Shown here: positions 53,601 to 64,000 of the stretch, piece after piece | Numbering within the stretch: the first letter of the stretch is position 1 | How the letters are laid out: every line of letters starts with the position of its first letter | Origin: Liolophura sinensis | Taxonomy: Eukaryota; Mollusca; Polyplacophora; Chitonida; Chitonidae | DNA: 64,000 nt | NCBI RefSeq assembly: GCF_032854445.1 | Contig: NC_088301.1 | Location: 32,286,402 to 32,350,401 of the forward strand | Direction: 5' to 3' | The notes under the pieces: generated by a model | The model's input: the letters and a program-made list of their open reading frames with translations, nothing else | Database searches by the model: none | Told to the model about the DNA's origin: nothing | Program-made: the position numbers and the translations under genes

Positions 53601-56600
53601 CCTCCTGACTTCTTGCTGCAGCTAAAGCATCTGAGCCTGTAATCTCATTGGTCAGGCACATCACGTCAGGGGCTGATCTGCTTTGAAAAGATTATTACGA
53701 TAGCCTAATGAGCCCCCTCCCCCCCTCCACCCCCCACCAACGAAAGAAAGACTGGCTTTTATATGACAAATGCTGCCATATAATACACAGAGCCTACCTG
53801 GTTTACTGAACAACCTCCGCTGAAGCGATTCACAAACTTTACCACTCACTGGAGAATCCAGATATTCTTTACCTATTCAACATGTAAATAGAAAACATTT
53901 ATTTTATTTCACTTACACGATGGCAGCCAGCATTATAGTAGGAGGAAACCAGGCTGAGCCATGAGGAAACTTACAATTACCCGTAGGTTGCTGGCAGACC
54001 TTCCCCACGTACATGCAGAGAGGAAGTCAGGATGAACTGGACTTCAACTCACCCCGACCACATTGGTGAGGGGCTCCTGGGTCATTACGCTAACAACTGA
54101 GCCACAGAGGCCCCTATCGTTACAATTAAACATCTGCTTGATTTGATGGATTGCTGTTCATTTCACTGGGCTTATCACTTTACGCAAGAGTAACCGAATG
54201 ACTGTTATTTAATCCGATGGATTGGAAGGAGTGAAACTGGCGAAACTTCCGTCACATAATACACCGATTATGGCTCTCAATATGAATGCCCTAATGGTGG
54301 CAGACAAGTGATCTCAAAATATTTTCATACAAGACCACGTACATCTCCATCTCTTATTGCCACTATGGCCCAAACAACGATTTCACATTTACTGTACTGA
54401 GCTAACAACATCATGTGTCAGATTGATTGAAAGTCAAGCATTTGAATTGGCACCTTTATTATAATCTGCCCGGTTTCACCTAAATTATTGTCAGTGCCCA
54501 AGTTACACATTTTGCTGGATTCTGAGAGTTCTGCAGACCTTAAAAAGGTGATAACTATCAAGTTCATGACACAATACGCGATTCATTATTTACTGGTACC
54601 TGATGTATTTTCCTAACATTTTAAAAGGAAATTCATACAAGGTAATTACCAAGACATAACAACTTATTTGACACCAAGTTTTGAAGCTGATACCAGCACT
54701 GTTATCAAATAAGTAGTCCATAAGCAATTGCCTTGTTCGACTTATATGATTGGTGGCGAGTGTGTGGTAAACCACAGACCTTTGGCATCCTACTGACAAA
54801 CTTTTCCACTTGTAAGAGTCGGTCAAAGATCTACGGGATACCAGCATTGGTCCACTTGCCACCCATTGTTGAACAATGTTTGGTGAAATGGTTTAACTGC
54901 ATATCATTTGCACAAAAGTTTTCTCACCTGCTGACAGTAATCTGGCCTTCTGCAAACTCGCTAGCTTAGCCTTCATGCCTGGAGTCATCTCTGGTACAGC
55001 CAGCCTGATTGGACTGTTACATGCAGGGCTGCTAAAATCCTGCTGGCCAAGAGAACATTATCATACATTACATATCCAGACCTCTTATGCCACTGATGGC
55101 AACTTACCAGACACCTCTAGTATAATATACCACAGTCCCATACTGGACACAAAAATCTGCGTACACTGCCCAAGTCTATTACTCTACAAAGATGAAAAAG
55201 ATTTATATGTGCATTAAAGTAGACAGACAATAATTCCTCAGAATGTCAGTCTCAGTATTTTAATCATCACTATTTTAATATTTCCATTATTTATTTGATT
55301 GATATATAATGCCGTACTCAGGCATTTGTTATTTCTATCATGGCAGTCAAGTTTATAGACAGAGGAAAGGAGAGCGCCTAGAATAATCAAGATACCTGAC
55401 AAATCTCCCGATTTTACCTGTACCAATTTATTTATTGATTTATTTGATTGGTGTTTTATGCCGTACTCAAGATAATTTCACTTATAACATGGCGACAAGC
55501 ATTGTGGTCAGAGGAAACCCGGCAGAGTCCAGCGGAAACCCATAACCATCAGCAGGTTGCTAGCAGACCTTCCCACGTAAGGCCAGAGAAGAAGCTGTAC
55601 CAATTTTAGAGGTATATAGAAAGAAACATTTAAATTAATTAGTGTTATCTAATTACAATAGGTAGCTACACTGTACATTTGCAGTGGTTTTTTTGGGGGG
55701 TGGGGGGGTCAGCAGTATTTTTGTAACTACCGGCGTGCTTGGCTGTGTGTCCTCCACTAACACAGCAGCCCTGGCAATGCAAGGAGAAGGGCTCTCAGCT
55801 GTCTCTTTCCACCTCTCCACTAACCAGTTACGGGCTTGCATTTTCTGAGGCTTCTTTGCCAAATCTGCCAGTTCATCAACCAACTCCTGTGGTCGCCTAC
55901 ACTTGGGCCTCTGTTGAGAGAAATGACAATACAATGTTAATATGAGAACAGATATTAGCCCAGGCCTCTAAAATGTTGGGAAGGGAAGTCTGCATTGTGC
56001 ACTGTGGATGTTACTGCTACATTTAGTTGTTGACCCTTCTCACACAATTCCACTATTCCATCAACATCATTTTACAATTTATATTCAGATGCTTTGATGA
56101 TACATTATACTGTATTCCCCCTCAAGTTTGGCATGCAAAAGTCCACTTTCAGAAGAACATAAACGTTGAATCAGACAAAATCAAGAAAAATGTGTCATTT
56201 GAAAAATCCTATACTTTTTAGGTAAAGTACAGTAATCTCGTGTGTGAATAAGAGAAACAATCAATCTGGCTAGTATAAGAGAAAACACCTCAAAGGGGTA
56301 AGTCTGACCAGCTTAAAAAAAAAAAATATCTGGATATTAAAGCAGATAGAATGAAAAGCAAACTGCAGGTCAAATAAATAACATGATAGGATAATGAAAA
56401 AATCTATGAAACACTTTGAAAATGTATTATTTTTTTGGTTGAGAAATCATCTTGGATGAACTACATGTACATGTAACTAGCATAATTCTAACAAGTTTTA
56501 ATGGTTTTTCACATGCTAAAAATGTGAAAAATTTGGAAAAATTTCTTTGGTTATTACACTGTAATTTGATTGGAGATTTATGTCATAATCTTGATATTTC

Positions 56601-58572
56601 ACTTGTACAATGGCAGTCAGCATTATTAAGGGAGGAAATCTGGCAGAACAATAATTTCAAGAATAATTGCTTCTGTATCACTTCCTTATAAGAAAAAAAA
56701 TAATGTAAAAGAAAAATAGGAAACATGGGTTTAAAACGGATCTGGTCATTGTGCAATGCAATTGCACGATTATAAGGTACTAACTGCAGGAATGTGGGTC
56801 AACTGATCTAACGATGCACTGACAGATCAAGTCCATGTAGGACTGAACCACTCTGACTAACGGTGGATTACATACCCAAAGAGAAGAAAACCTTACAGTC
56901 ATGCTAAATCACACAGCCGCAGAACACTCTACAACTGCAACTACTTCGGTAAATCAATGACAATTTTCACCACCTCAGAAATGCCCTCATACGATAAGAC
57001 CCCCAAAATAATGTTAGGTATTTTTTGGACACAGTTCTCCATTCATTTCATTTGAAGCACACATTATTGTTTTTCTGTCTATGTACAATTCAAGCCTGGA
57101 ATCTTACCTTTCGTTTGACTAGGAAGAAGTGTGGTATATCGTCATCGGGAAGGTTGGCAGGGAACAGCTTCTCAGGCACATGTTCCTGGTTCTGTTTACA
57201 GCTGAAATTTAATTATACTTCCTTTGTATGCCTCACATATATGTACGATATATTTATTTATTTATTTATCTGATTGATGTTTAGTCATATGCCAGACATT
57301 TTCTCTTATATGATGGTGAACAAAATCATCTGTGGAGGAAACCAGACTGCCCAGAGTCAATCCCCACCCTTCACAAGGTACCTTACAAACTGCTTGACCA
57401 GGGAAAGATGTATTCAAACATCAAGTCAACATGGTCAAGGGCTTGACAGTTGTAACAAGCCTGTATGAGGCTCGTTTCATGGAGTATACCTATTTTTCAG
57501 TAGCCCCAAGCTAACTCCACTTTATATCTCTACAACAAACAATGTCATGGATTTTTTTTTAAAAAAGAGTTTACTTAACTGAGACTGCATCTTGATAAAG
57601 CCCCCTGTTAACCATCTAAGTCAACAAGGGGTTGAGCAATGTAGCAGTTTACGCAATGATTTCCATCTCTCGATTCTGATTTGGCCTTTGAGGACCACAG
57701 ATGCTGAACATTTTTCAGTGAGAACAGTACATAGTATGAATAGCACTGCGGCAAAACAAATTCCAACGGCAGAATTTGAGGCAGTTTTCAATTAAAATTT
57801 GAAGCCTCATGACAATGGTAATAAATATGTTACATGGCTCTGTGTTCGGTGATAAATTATTTATCAGACTAACCAGACGGAATGCCAGACTGATAAATCC
57901 TGTACCCCCCCCCCCCCCCAACATCCACACACAGAGATATACGACATACATGTACATTACCTACTGTAATAGGTAATCATCTTACCTGTCCACCCAGAGA
58001 ACAGATAGCAAATGAACACCTGTCTTCCGTGCTTTGTTCAGTGTCTTTTGTGTGCCTTCTTTATAGATGACATGAGTCACATTGTCTGTAAATTTTTTTC
58101 TAACAGTGGCCCCCAGCTGTTCTAATACTTGAGTTACAGATTTACTTCTGCTGTCTTTGCTGGAGAAAACATCCACATATGCAGTCACATCTGAAAACCA
58201 CAAATTTTTATCTACAATCAACAATCAACAATTCTATCATCCCTAAACCCATTGGTTTACTCTTTTTACACACAGCCTGAAATACATAACAGAGGGAATG
58301 AACAAGACCAAATCCCACTCAACTATGTACTTGTACTTTCCACATACAGATTGTTACGGTATTGAAAACGGCAACAGAAAACAGACTCAGTGACTCAATA
58401 TTACAATGTAAACAATGCTTTATATATATAAAATGAGACGTACAGTTTTACAGGACAGTTCAACAACAGCAACATAAAAAACATACACATCAGTATTACC
58501 GGTCTTTAAAAGTTTCCAGTTCACCTTTTCATCCCAAGGAACGTGTTCCAGGAGATCCAACGTAAAGACCAT
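47528..58572 (-). CDS. MCPH1: Microcephalin (MCPH1), 11 exons
   Basis: Exons 5' to 3' on the minus strand: 58572-58500 (uncertain), 58190-57986, 57201-57108, 55910-55731, 55042-54928, 53062-51757, 50980-50803, 50340-50263, 48892-48773, 48261-48174 and 47610-47528. Coding length is 2520 bases, 839 residues, all junctions in phase. Human MCPH1 is about 835. The N-terminal BRCT has DVTAYVDVFSS, VTHVIYKEGTQKTLNKA and LLSVLWVDR. The middle is basic and Ser-rich. The C-terminal BRCT pair has IVMTSLHTPEQE (phosphate-binding strand), THVVCGDGRRTLNVLYAIAR, GCWLLSYTWV, LVQLCGGQ and VISVSPQWIL. MCPH1 acts in the nucleus and at centrosomes in timing of chromosome condensation and in the DNA damage response, binding phosphorylated H2AX through the C-terminal pair. 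It is convergent with the dioxygenase genes. Confidence 0.93.
48174..48261 (-). CDS. MCPH1: MCPH1 exon 10 (third BRCT)
   Basis: This 88-base exon encodes VTTCRRKASVVVGTEFHPDV then ISVSPQWIL. W is the conserved BRCT tryptophan. The donor is gtagga. Confidence 0.92.
48369..48560 (+). repeat. 40-bp tandem repeat in MCPH1 intron 9
   Basis: About four and a half units resemble 'caaagtcattgatggggtga' then 'aagagatcaaatctgacctt', with increasing divergence to the right. Confidence 0.88.
48773..48892 (-). CDS. MCPH1: MCPH1 exon 9 (start of third BRCT)
   Basis: This 120-base exon encodes CSSGMYKKIFFSSVGQIFIC then ENLVSLVQLCGGQ. It matches human SAGPYRGTLF...LCELVHLCGGR. The acceptor 'gaatgccag' was chosen because it alone keeps phase 0. 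Confidence 0.9.
48985..49440. mobile_element. Two diverged SINE family A copies in opposite orientation
   Basis: A plus copy at about 48985-49196 (head 'tctgtggcctggtgatttgg', end (AAATAAAT)) is followed after 40 bases by a minus copy at about 49240-49440 beginning with 'ttgattggtgttttatgccg'. Both lie in MCPH1 intron 8. Confidence 0.8.
50263..50340 (-). CDS. MCPH1: MCPH1 exon 8
   Basis: This 78-base exon encodes VLQSLEAGRWLDEEMYELRE then DFPAAK, the linker between the C-terminal BRCT domains. Human has [20 protein letters not shown]. Confidence 0.94.
50803..50980 (-). CDS. MCPH1: MCPH1 exon 7 (second BRCT)
   Basis: This 178-base exon encodes EQELMVSVVKELYNTERGQF, THVVCGDGRRTLNVLYAIAR and GCWLLSYTW. 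It is the most conserved part of the gene in this window. Confidence 0.96.
51405..51500 (+). mobile_element. SINE family A, 3' fragment
   Basis: It carries 'ggtttcctcccaccataatg', 'ctggctaccatcgtataagt' and an (ATAA)n tail. It lies in MCPH1 intron 6. Confidence 0.75.
51757..53062 (-). CDS. MCPH1: MCPH1 exon 6 (large central exon)
   Basis: This 1306-base exon encodes about 435 residues. It starts DVSSDMLSSDADEAASDEAE (acidic), then a basic Ser-rich region with RKGRGKKRKE, TRKSRRKT and GKKRLKHRAG as possible nuclear localisation signals and a SIDEF motif. It ends KPKRSIVMTSLHTP, the first strand of the second BRCT domain. The TS of IVMTS aligns with the phosphate-binding SG of BRCA1. The borders are ccttgacag and gtgagt. 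Confidence 0.95.
53915..54117 (-). mobile_element. SINE family A, diverged but with head
   Basis: A minus-strand copy. The plus strand shows 'aggttgctggcagaccttcc', 'catgaactggacttcaactc'-like text and 'tgagccacagaggcccc' at the head end. It lies in MCPH1 intron 5. Confidence 0.78.
54928..55042 (-). CDS. MCPH1: MCPH1 exon 5
   Basis: This 115-base exon encodes QDFSSPACNSPIRLAVPEMT then PGMKAKLASLQKARLLSA. It has no domain. The acceptor is a CAGCAG tandem, so transcripts with or without the first Gln are possible. Confidence 0.82.
55436..55600 (-). mobile_element. SINE family A, head-truncated
   Basis: The plus strand shows 'tttgattggtgttttatgcc', 'gtactcaagataatttcact' and 'gcaggttgctagcagacctt'. 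It lies in MCPH1 intron 4, next to a more diverged relative at about 55285-55425. Confidence 0.75.
55731..55910 (-). CDS. MCPH1: MCPH1 exon 4
   Basis: This 180-base exon encodes RPKCRRPQELVDELADLAKK then ARNWLVERWKETAESPSP. It parallels the charged region after the first BRCT domain in human MCPH1. The donor is the weak gtagtt. Confidence 0.8.
57108..57201 (-). CDS. MCPH1: MCPH1 exon 3
   Basis: This 94-base exon encodes CKQNQEHVPEKLFPANLPDD then DIPHFFLVKRK. It matches the human segment around ESLFPA and KKKRK that closes the first BRCT region. Confidence 0.9.
57986..58190 (-). CDS. MCPH1: MCPH1 exon 2 (first BRCT)
   Basis: This 205-base exon encodes VTAYVDVFSSKDSRSKSVTQ, QLGATVRKKFTDNVTHVIYK and TGVHLLSVLWVD. 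It lines up along its whole length with the first BRCT domain of human MCPH1. Confidence 0.96.
58500..58572 (-). CDS. MCPH1: MCPH1 exon 1 candidate
   Basis: The minus frame MVFTLDLLEHVPWDEKVNWK then LLKT ends one base into a codon at a gtaata donor, which fits the phase of exon 2 (split Asp codon). The frame is open further upstream to an ATG at 58716. Human MCPH1 has only a few residues before this point, and 58.3-59.4 kb looks unlike its surroundings, so the true first exon may be elsewhere. Confidence 0.35.
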
Positions 58573-59465
58573 GGGATAAACACACAATTCACACAAGTCA
58601 CAAATTGTCCTAGACAGGTACTTCGCCAGGATAGCGAACGCGAACACAGTACACAGGTTACACAGAACTGGAACAGTCAAGCCTTTGAATGACGTCACAC
58701 CCGCAGAGCACAACACAGGGTAAATACAGGCATGGAGGTATAATCCACTTTAGATCAGTCACAGCTCCCGCAGAAGCTCACAAACGAGCCGTTCAGAGAC
58801 GTAGAGTAATGTCACCTTGTGGCAGAACGAACGTCCTTTGCAAAACTGAAAACTTCAGTTTAGAGTCCTTGACGACCTTGTCGGTCAGGTGAGGTCAGCG
58901 TGTTAAACAAATTACACAGTCCACACTGTATAATCATAATAAAGATCCGAACACCAATAAACGTGACTTCCGCAGAAATTCACATAAACCAGACATCAGT
59001 ACAACTGTGGTACACAAACGGTGCCGGCATAAAAATCTGTCCTCCCAAATGAAACTGGCATCACCAGCTCATATAAATATAATGGACTCGATACGAGAGC
59101 GTCACACACTCTCCTGGCTCCCAGTGGATGCAGCAAAAATACCTCCCCTCTGCACAGAAAACACGGCTTATATACGTGCCAGGTGGATTCAACTATTTTT
59201 AAACACAGAGTTTAACAGCCAATGAACAGCCAGTTAAATAAACAGAGCATTGAACAAGGTGCTTTCGGCCAGGTCCGCGCTGTACATATATAACAGGGCC
59301 TGTTATGCTTTCACAAAGGTCCGCAGACTAACAGTACACGAAGACGTTAAATAATCATACATAACAAGATACACAACAGGAAACAATCACCCCTGTGATC
59401 ACTCTTTACAATGATCGAGTTGGTTTTTGCTGAATATGCAGTGATGTTGAATATGTTGCCAGGTT

Positions 59466-59558
59466 GTGGTAATAAAAATAGGACACATATGTTGTTGTAA
59501 TAAAAATAGGACACATATGTTGTTGTAATAAAAATGGGGCACATATGTTGTTGTAATA
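59466..59558 (+). repeat. 28-bp tandem repeat
   Basis: About three and a half units of 'aataaaaataggacacatat' then 'gttgttgt'. The three overlapping minus-strand open frames here come from the repeat. Confidence 0.9.
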
Positions 59559-62500
59559 AAAATTTGATATAAGGGATGGGAGGAGAGACCATGCACTGTC
59601 AGGGATCACTGGGTTTCATTAATTGTGACCTGTCAAACAATGAAGTAAACAAGATCATATGAAGAAACAACCCCTGATCTTGAACTGAAGCTGTTTAGTT
59701 GGTGTAGTGAACTCAAGTTATGGGTAGCATGGCTTAAATGTTCCCTTAAAGCAGAGTTGCTGTAAGTTAATCTATTAGGATATGGTATAAAGAGCTGATT
59801 GACATGGTTGCATGTCGTTTGTTACGGATGTTTTATTGCCTTGAATTGAACATTTTCATAAGGAGAACTGACTGTATATTCCTTTTGGGCCTTAGAAAGG
59901 ATGAAGCCAGGTCTCAGTCGGTAAGACAGACCGGAAGCCAGAAACTATGTGATCTCCTTAGTAACAAACAGCATGGGTGAAGAAAAAGTCTTCCCAATGT
60001 TAATGAATAGGAAAATGCCTATTTTTGAATCACTGTCAGCGATCTTGTATCCGTTGTATTTGTATAATTTTCAGCTTTCCAGGTAGTTAGAGTATTTCTG
60101 CTTTCATGACATTATTTGGTACAACTGGACCTTATTGGTTGCTAGCCAAGTGGCAAAAAGTGACCTTTTTAGTCACGTAACCCCCAACTTCAGACTCGTC
60201 TTAAACAATGCCTTATTACTAGCCCACATGACAACTGGCTTACACTGCCTTCAGCAGGGTAGAAGGGGATTGGTATAGATCTGCATTGCATGGATCACTG
60301 TATTATCAAGTACAAATGTAATTCTGACCTTTTCACAGTGTGCATGTAAAATATTTACTTATTTTATTTATATTTATTTATTTTAGACATGCCTCTTAAC
60401 AAATATCACAATTCCATTGATATATGGGACAATGAGAGGGTGGGGGAACGGGGTAATTACAAACAAAAGTTACTTCGATATACATGAATGTACCTTTCTA
60501 AAATTAATTTTTTTTTCTTTTAGGTTTTCTTCTTTCTTTCTTTCTTTCTGTTTTTAACAAAAGAACAATACATCACCTTTTAAAATCTGGCTTTCTTTCA
60601 TTTCTTCCTCTAGTTTAACCCCAGCAGAGCCTTGTTCCATAGTAATGTTTCAGACTTGTTTGTGTCATTTATACAAACCATCTGAGAAAATATAGCCCTG
60701 GAGCAAAACAAAATATGGTCAATTACAGATGTACACCACACATACATGTACGCCCATGTTCTTATGTTACATTTTTTTCTTCATGAGAAAAAAAAATAAA
60801 AAAAATAATACACTATCCTTCTGTGCATTCTGTACTGGTATATGCATATGTTAATATCAGATATTTCTTCTCTTCCAAACTTATAATCCAACATTAATAG
60901 TATACACATGTCAGACAGATTGGTTCATTGATTGTGGAATGTTTAAGCCTACCAGTTACCTAAACAAAAGGTTTGTCTGATTTGTCCCACCAATGTGCCA
61001 AATAGTTGCATGTTTCTACACAGTATTAGCATAGGATAATACATCATGTTCATTGTTGTGTACGTTAAGCATAGGTGTTTAATAATGTTTAGAATAGACA
61101 TGAAATGCCCACAAAAAAAAAATTCAAAGATATATAATAAAACAGACAGTAACATCTTTGTCTCTAAATCAGGTTGTCATCAAGGCTGTACGGCTAAGTG
61201 TTCTAAGTGGCCTGCTGTATATACATGTACATGCCTCGAACAAAGGCCCTCGTATCGATCCAACAGGCCCGGATATACTACTACAAATGTACTGTATCAT
61301 GTATGGACAAATATACTCTGCCGCAACATGTGAACTTTGATCTCACTTCGCCAAGCATGCCTTGATACACCAGTCAACAATGAAAATTTTTTTACAGAAT
61401 GAAATCTTTACAACAGACAGCAATATAGCTGGCCTAGAAAGGCCACAATTTCTGCCTCTCTGGCCAGGGTACGGTTAGCCAGCTACCCGTCCACCCATCT
61501 AAATGGACTGGTGAAACAGAAAAATGGTACTATTTGGACAACCTGTTTTGAGCACTTTTAACATGGGAGAGATAAGAAAAAATGAAATCTGGACACTCTG
61601 CTATAAGAAGATGGCCTCAAAAAGGGATGCTTAGGCATCCTGTTTCGCATTTCTGGATAACCCCCTGCTGGCTAAGTGGGTATATGTTTATGGTAAAGAT
61701 GATCGTAAAAAGACTGAACAAAGTCCTTTGCGCAAGAGGTTATCTGATAACCTTGGTCACTCATTCACAAAACATGACGTAAGTGATATTATGGGTCCAG
61801 GGATGGAATAGTCAGAAAACAATAACGCTAAGCCGTGAGTATTATCAAGTACAAATGAAATTCTGACACTGACTCTGACAAAGCACTAATTAATGCTTTG
61901 ATTAATTATGTACATACTGTTGATACATCCGACAAACTATAGGTGGTTTGAGACTCAAATGACATCAGGAAGTGCAGATGAGTGTAAAATTTGAGGAGAA
62001 ATGTCTCTAAAATCTGTGAAACTTTGTTTCCGACCTGGTCTTTCTACATATATATACAGTAGGCTACACTTGAGGTTGTATGGCCAAGTCTGTCGGATGG
62101 ATACGAGGGCCTTTGCCTCTGAGAAACACCAAGCCAAATGTGCAGAGCTTTTAAGGTTGAACGTAATATATACTAAACCAAAACAAGGGAGTCTAAAAGT
62201 TTACACTTAGTAAAGGCACACTGAGTAAAGGCAACATCTTTTATAATATATTTCCAAAAACTTTTCATACTCTGGGTGTCATACCTCTTTCTGTAGCTTG
62301 AATTAATGTGCCTAGTGTGATTGCATCAGGTCTATTTTTAGCCACATCAGCTTTGGGTGGCAACAATTGAACCCATGACAAATATACCCAATCCACCTAT
62401 AATAACTGGAATACACATTTTCTCAATAATGTTTATGTCAATTCAACGGCCCACCCCAGCCCAGCTCATCCTCAGATCTCTGCAGATATCACGCCTTTCA

Positions 62501-62746
62501 TGCTGTTTACCTAATTATGTTGTTGTTGTTGCACGGTATTCATTGCAAAACAGGATAACCAAAAAACTGTTTCCGTGCATGATTAGACAGCCAGCTGTAC
62601 CACTTACCTTTAACTGTAAACATACTCTGAATTTAACACTTAAACAAAATCCCGAGAAGCATATTTGAAAACAAACTGCAAGGAAAAAGGTAAAGTGAAA
62701 TCACAAGTCGATCAAAGTATGCATTCAATTTTCCCTCGCAACAGTG

Positions 62747-62782
62747 AAAGCGGAAGCGGAAACAAGCCAATAGATGGCGCTA
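62747..62782 (+). promoter_or_regulatory. CTCF-like motif beside paired ETS-like sites
   Basis: The sequence ccaatagatggcgcta at 62767-62782 fits the CTCF core CCASYAGRKGGCRSYV at all but one position. About 20 bases upstream is gcggaagcggaaac, two overlapping GGAA ETS-like cores. The same bases include a CCAAT box. The combination suggests an insulator or promoter, possibly for MCPH1 or a gene beyond the window. Confidence 0.35.
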
Positions 62783-64000
62783 TGATTAAATACATGTAAA
62801 CATTTTCACTTGTCTGTCAGACAGGCCAACTAAGATGAGGAATGGTTTAATAGGAACAGATCTTAATCAAGATCAAATGTGAAGGTCTGCACTTTTTATA
62901 GCCTTAATCAGTAACAAGGTAGAAAGGGTATGGCTTGGGAGCCCGGTGATATACCAGGTCATTAGTTTGCGTCATGAGAAATGTCAAAATGTCAGTTGAC
63001 CTGAAAAATGTTCCTTTTATAAAATTCTCAACATACCTTTTCAGGGTAAGACTTTTTACCAGAGTGAGATGTATTGACTGTTGGGTCTGTTGATATATAT
63101 ATGTGAGATGTCAAATGAGGACCAGAACTGACTCCGAATAATGCAAGTGTTGTGAGGAAGAACCAGACCAAATTTTCAAAACCGCACCGGTAATAGTTAA
63201 AACCTCATGTCGGATAGTAAAGATATGTATTCTGATGTGATTTTTATGGTGTGGAAATGGTACACACAAATTCGTGGCCCTTGTTGGTTCATTTAGCTGA
63301 AGTGTCACTCACACTGTGGCAGATCAAACCTTAGTTGTGAAGTGGGCGAACTCTCATTCAGCAATGCATTTGCGAGAGTTACAGAGGGAAGCAGGCCCAA
63401 ATGTGTCGGATTGACAGTAAGGAACATTTGTTGCTGTTCACACTCACATTAAACTTCCCTGGCATAAATTGACTTTAACTGTGTGGCCTCTGCAATTAAC
63501 TGATCTTTTGTGAGACTGAAATCCAGTAGATCAACTTATAAGTTTCACGTAATATACACAAGTAGTGTAACTTTGAAAAATGAAAGCGTCATTCTGACTC
63601 ATAACTTCAGAATTTTATTATGCCATCATCTCAGCCCATCACCTTGCCCAAAGATGAAAAAAAAAATTCCAAACATGGCAGACGTTGATTTGAATGGTCC
63701 TATTTGAAAGTTTAAATGGCTGGGTTACTGTTGAAAGATGGTCTGCCAATGCTGGCTTTGACATATTACATTTCGGGCGTTTAAGGAAATTGGTGGATAG
63801 CAAAAATAAGGTAGGGTTTGACCTTTTTTTTCATGAAATTGTCCGTGTGGAAGTCTATATGACCAAAGGTGGGTATTACGGTAGGAACGTCCAGCTTAGC
63901 TTTGGGCTAATGGCAATCATGTCTGTTCACCCAAAATACTAGTAATCACATTTTTAGTGAGCCCGTCTCCATCATGTTAACAAGATTGACCTTCAGGCCA

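Larger units (their letters stand above)
58573..64000. other. Region upstream of MCPH1; no gene recognised
   Basis: No exon is recognised. The region contains a 28-bp repeat at 59466-59558 and a possible regulatory cluster near 62747-62782. It should include the MCPH1 promoter, whose position I cannot fix. Open frames of 60-103 codons here have no recognisable similarity. Confidence 0.4.

Noticed and set aside
54590-54862. Minus-strand 90-codon frame as an extra MCPH1 exon
   Set aside because: Exons 5 and 6 join in phase without it, and it does not resemble MCPH1.
63694-63942. Plus-strand 82-codon frame near the right edge
   Set aside because: There is no recognisable domain, splice partner or upstream context. 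It is kept out of the gene list for lack of support.

Overview
The window looks like nuclear DNA of a marine lophotrochozoan, most likely a mollusc. Genes are split into many short exons with GT-AG introns. About 80 percent is AT-rich non-coding DNA, and it is full of tRNA-derived SINEs of two families, foldback/MITE elements, minisatellites and a decayed LINE. There are no prokaryotic operons, rRNA genes or CRISPR arrays. The taxon is inferred from the style of the repeats and proteins, not from a search.

Layout. (1) 2893-22023, plus strand: a 15-exon gene of the gamma-butyrobetaine / trimethyllysine dioxygenase family (BBOX1/TMLHE; Fe(II)/2-oxoglutarate oxygenases of carnitine synthesis). 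(2) 25005-39864, plus strand: a tandem paralogue with the same 15 exons and the same intron phases, and nearly the same exon lengths. Both models begin with a basic, acid-free leader of about 34 residues that resembles a mitochondrial presequence. (3) About 44.7 to 39.9 kb, minus strand: a dead non-LTR retrotransposon whose 3' end lies about 60 bases past the stop codon of gene 2. (4) 58.5 to 47.5 kb, minus strand: an 11-exon microcephalin (MCPH1) gene with an N-terminal BRCT domain, a basic serine-rich middle in one 1.3-kb exon, and a C-terminal BRCT pair. The model gives 839 residues, close to the human protein as I recall it. It is convergent with the dioxygenase pair. (5) 59-64 kb: no recognisable gene, but one strong CTCF-like motif beside paired ETS-like sites.

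The two dioxygenases are probably related steps or duplicated functions in carnitine metabolism. MCPH1 (chromosome condensation, DNA damage response) is functionally unrelated. The most interesting points are: a 1-base loss in exon 14 of gene 1 that would remove the third iron ligand unless splicing moves to an AG two bases downstream; a 1.5-kb satellite of mixed 50- and 40-bp units inside an intron of gene 1; several long inverted-repeat elements; and an apparently identical 203-bp tandem duplication in the LINE 3' region. I did not find a convincing new multi-gene system. All exon borders were read by eye from frame, phase and splice-site agreement between the paralogues or with the known family.
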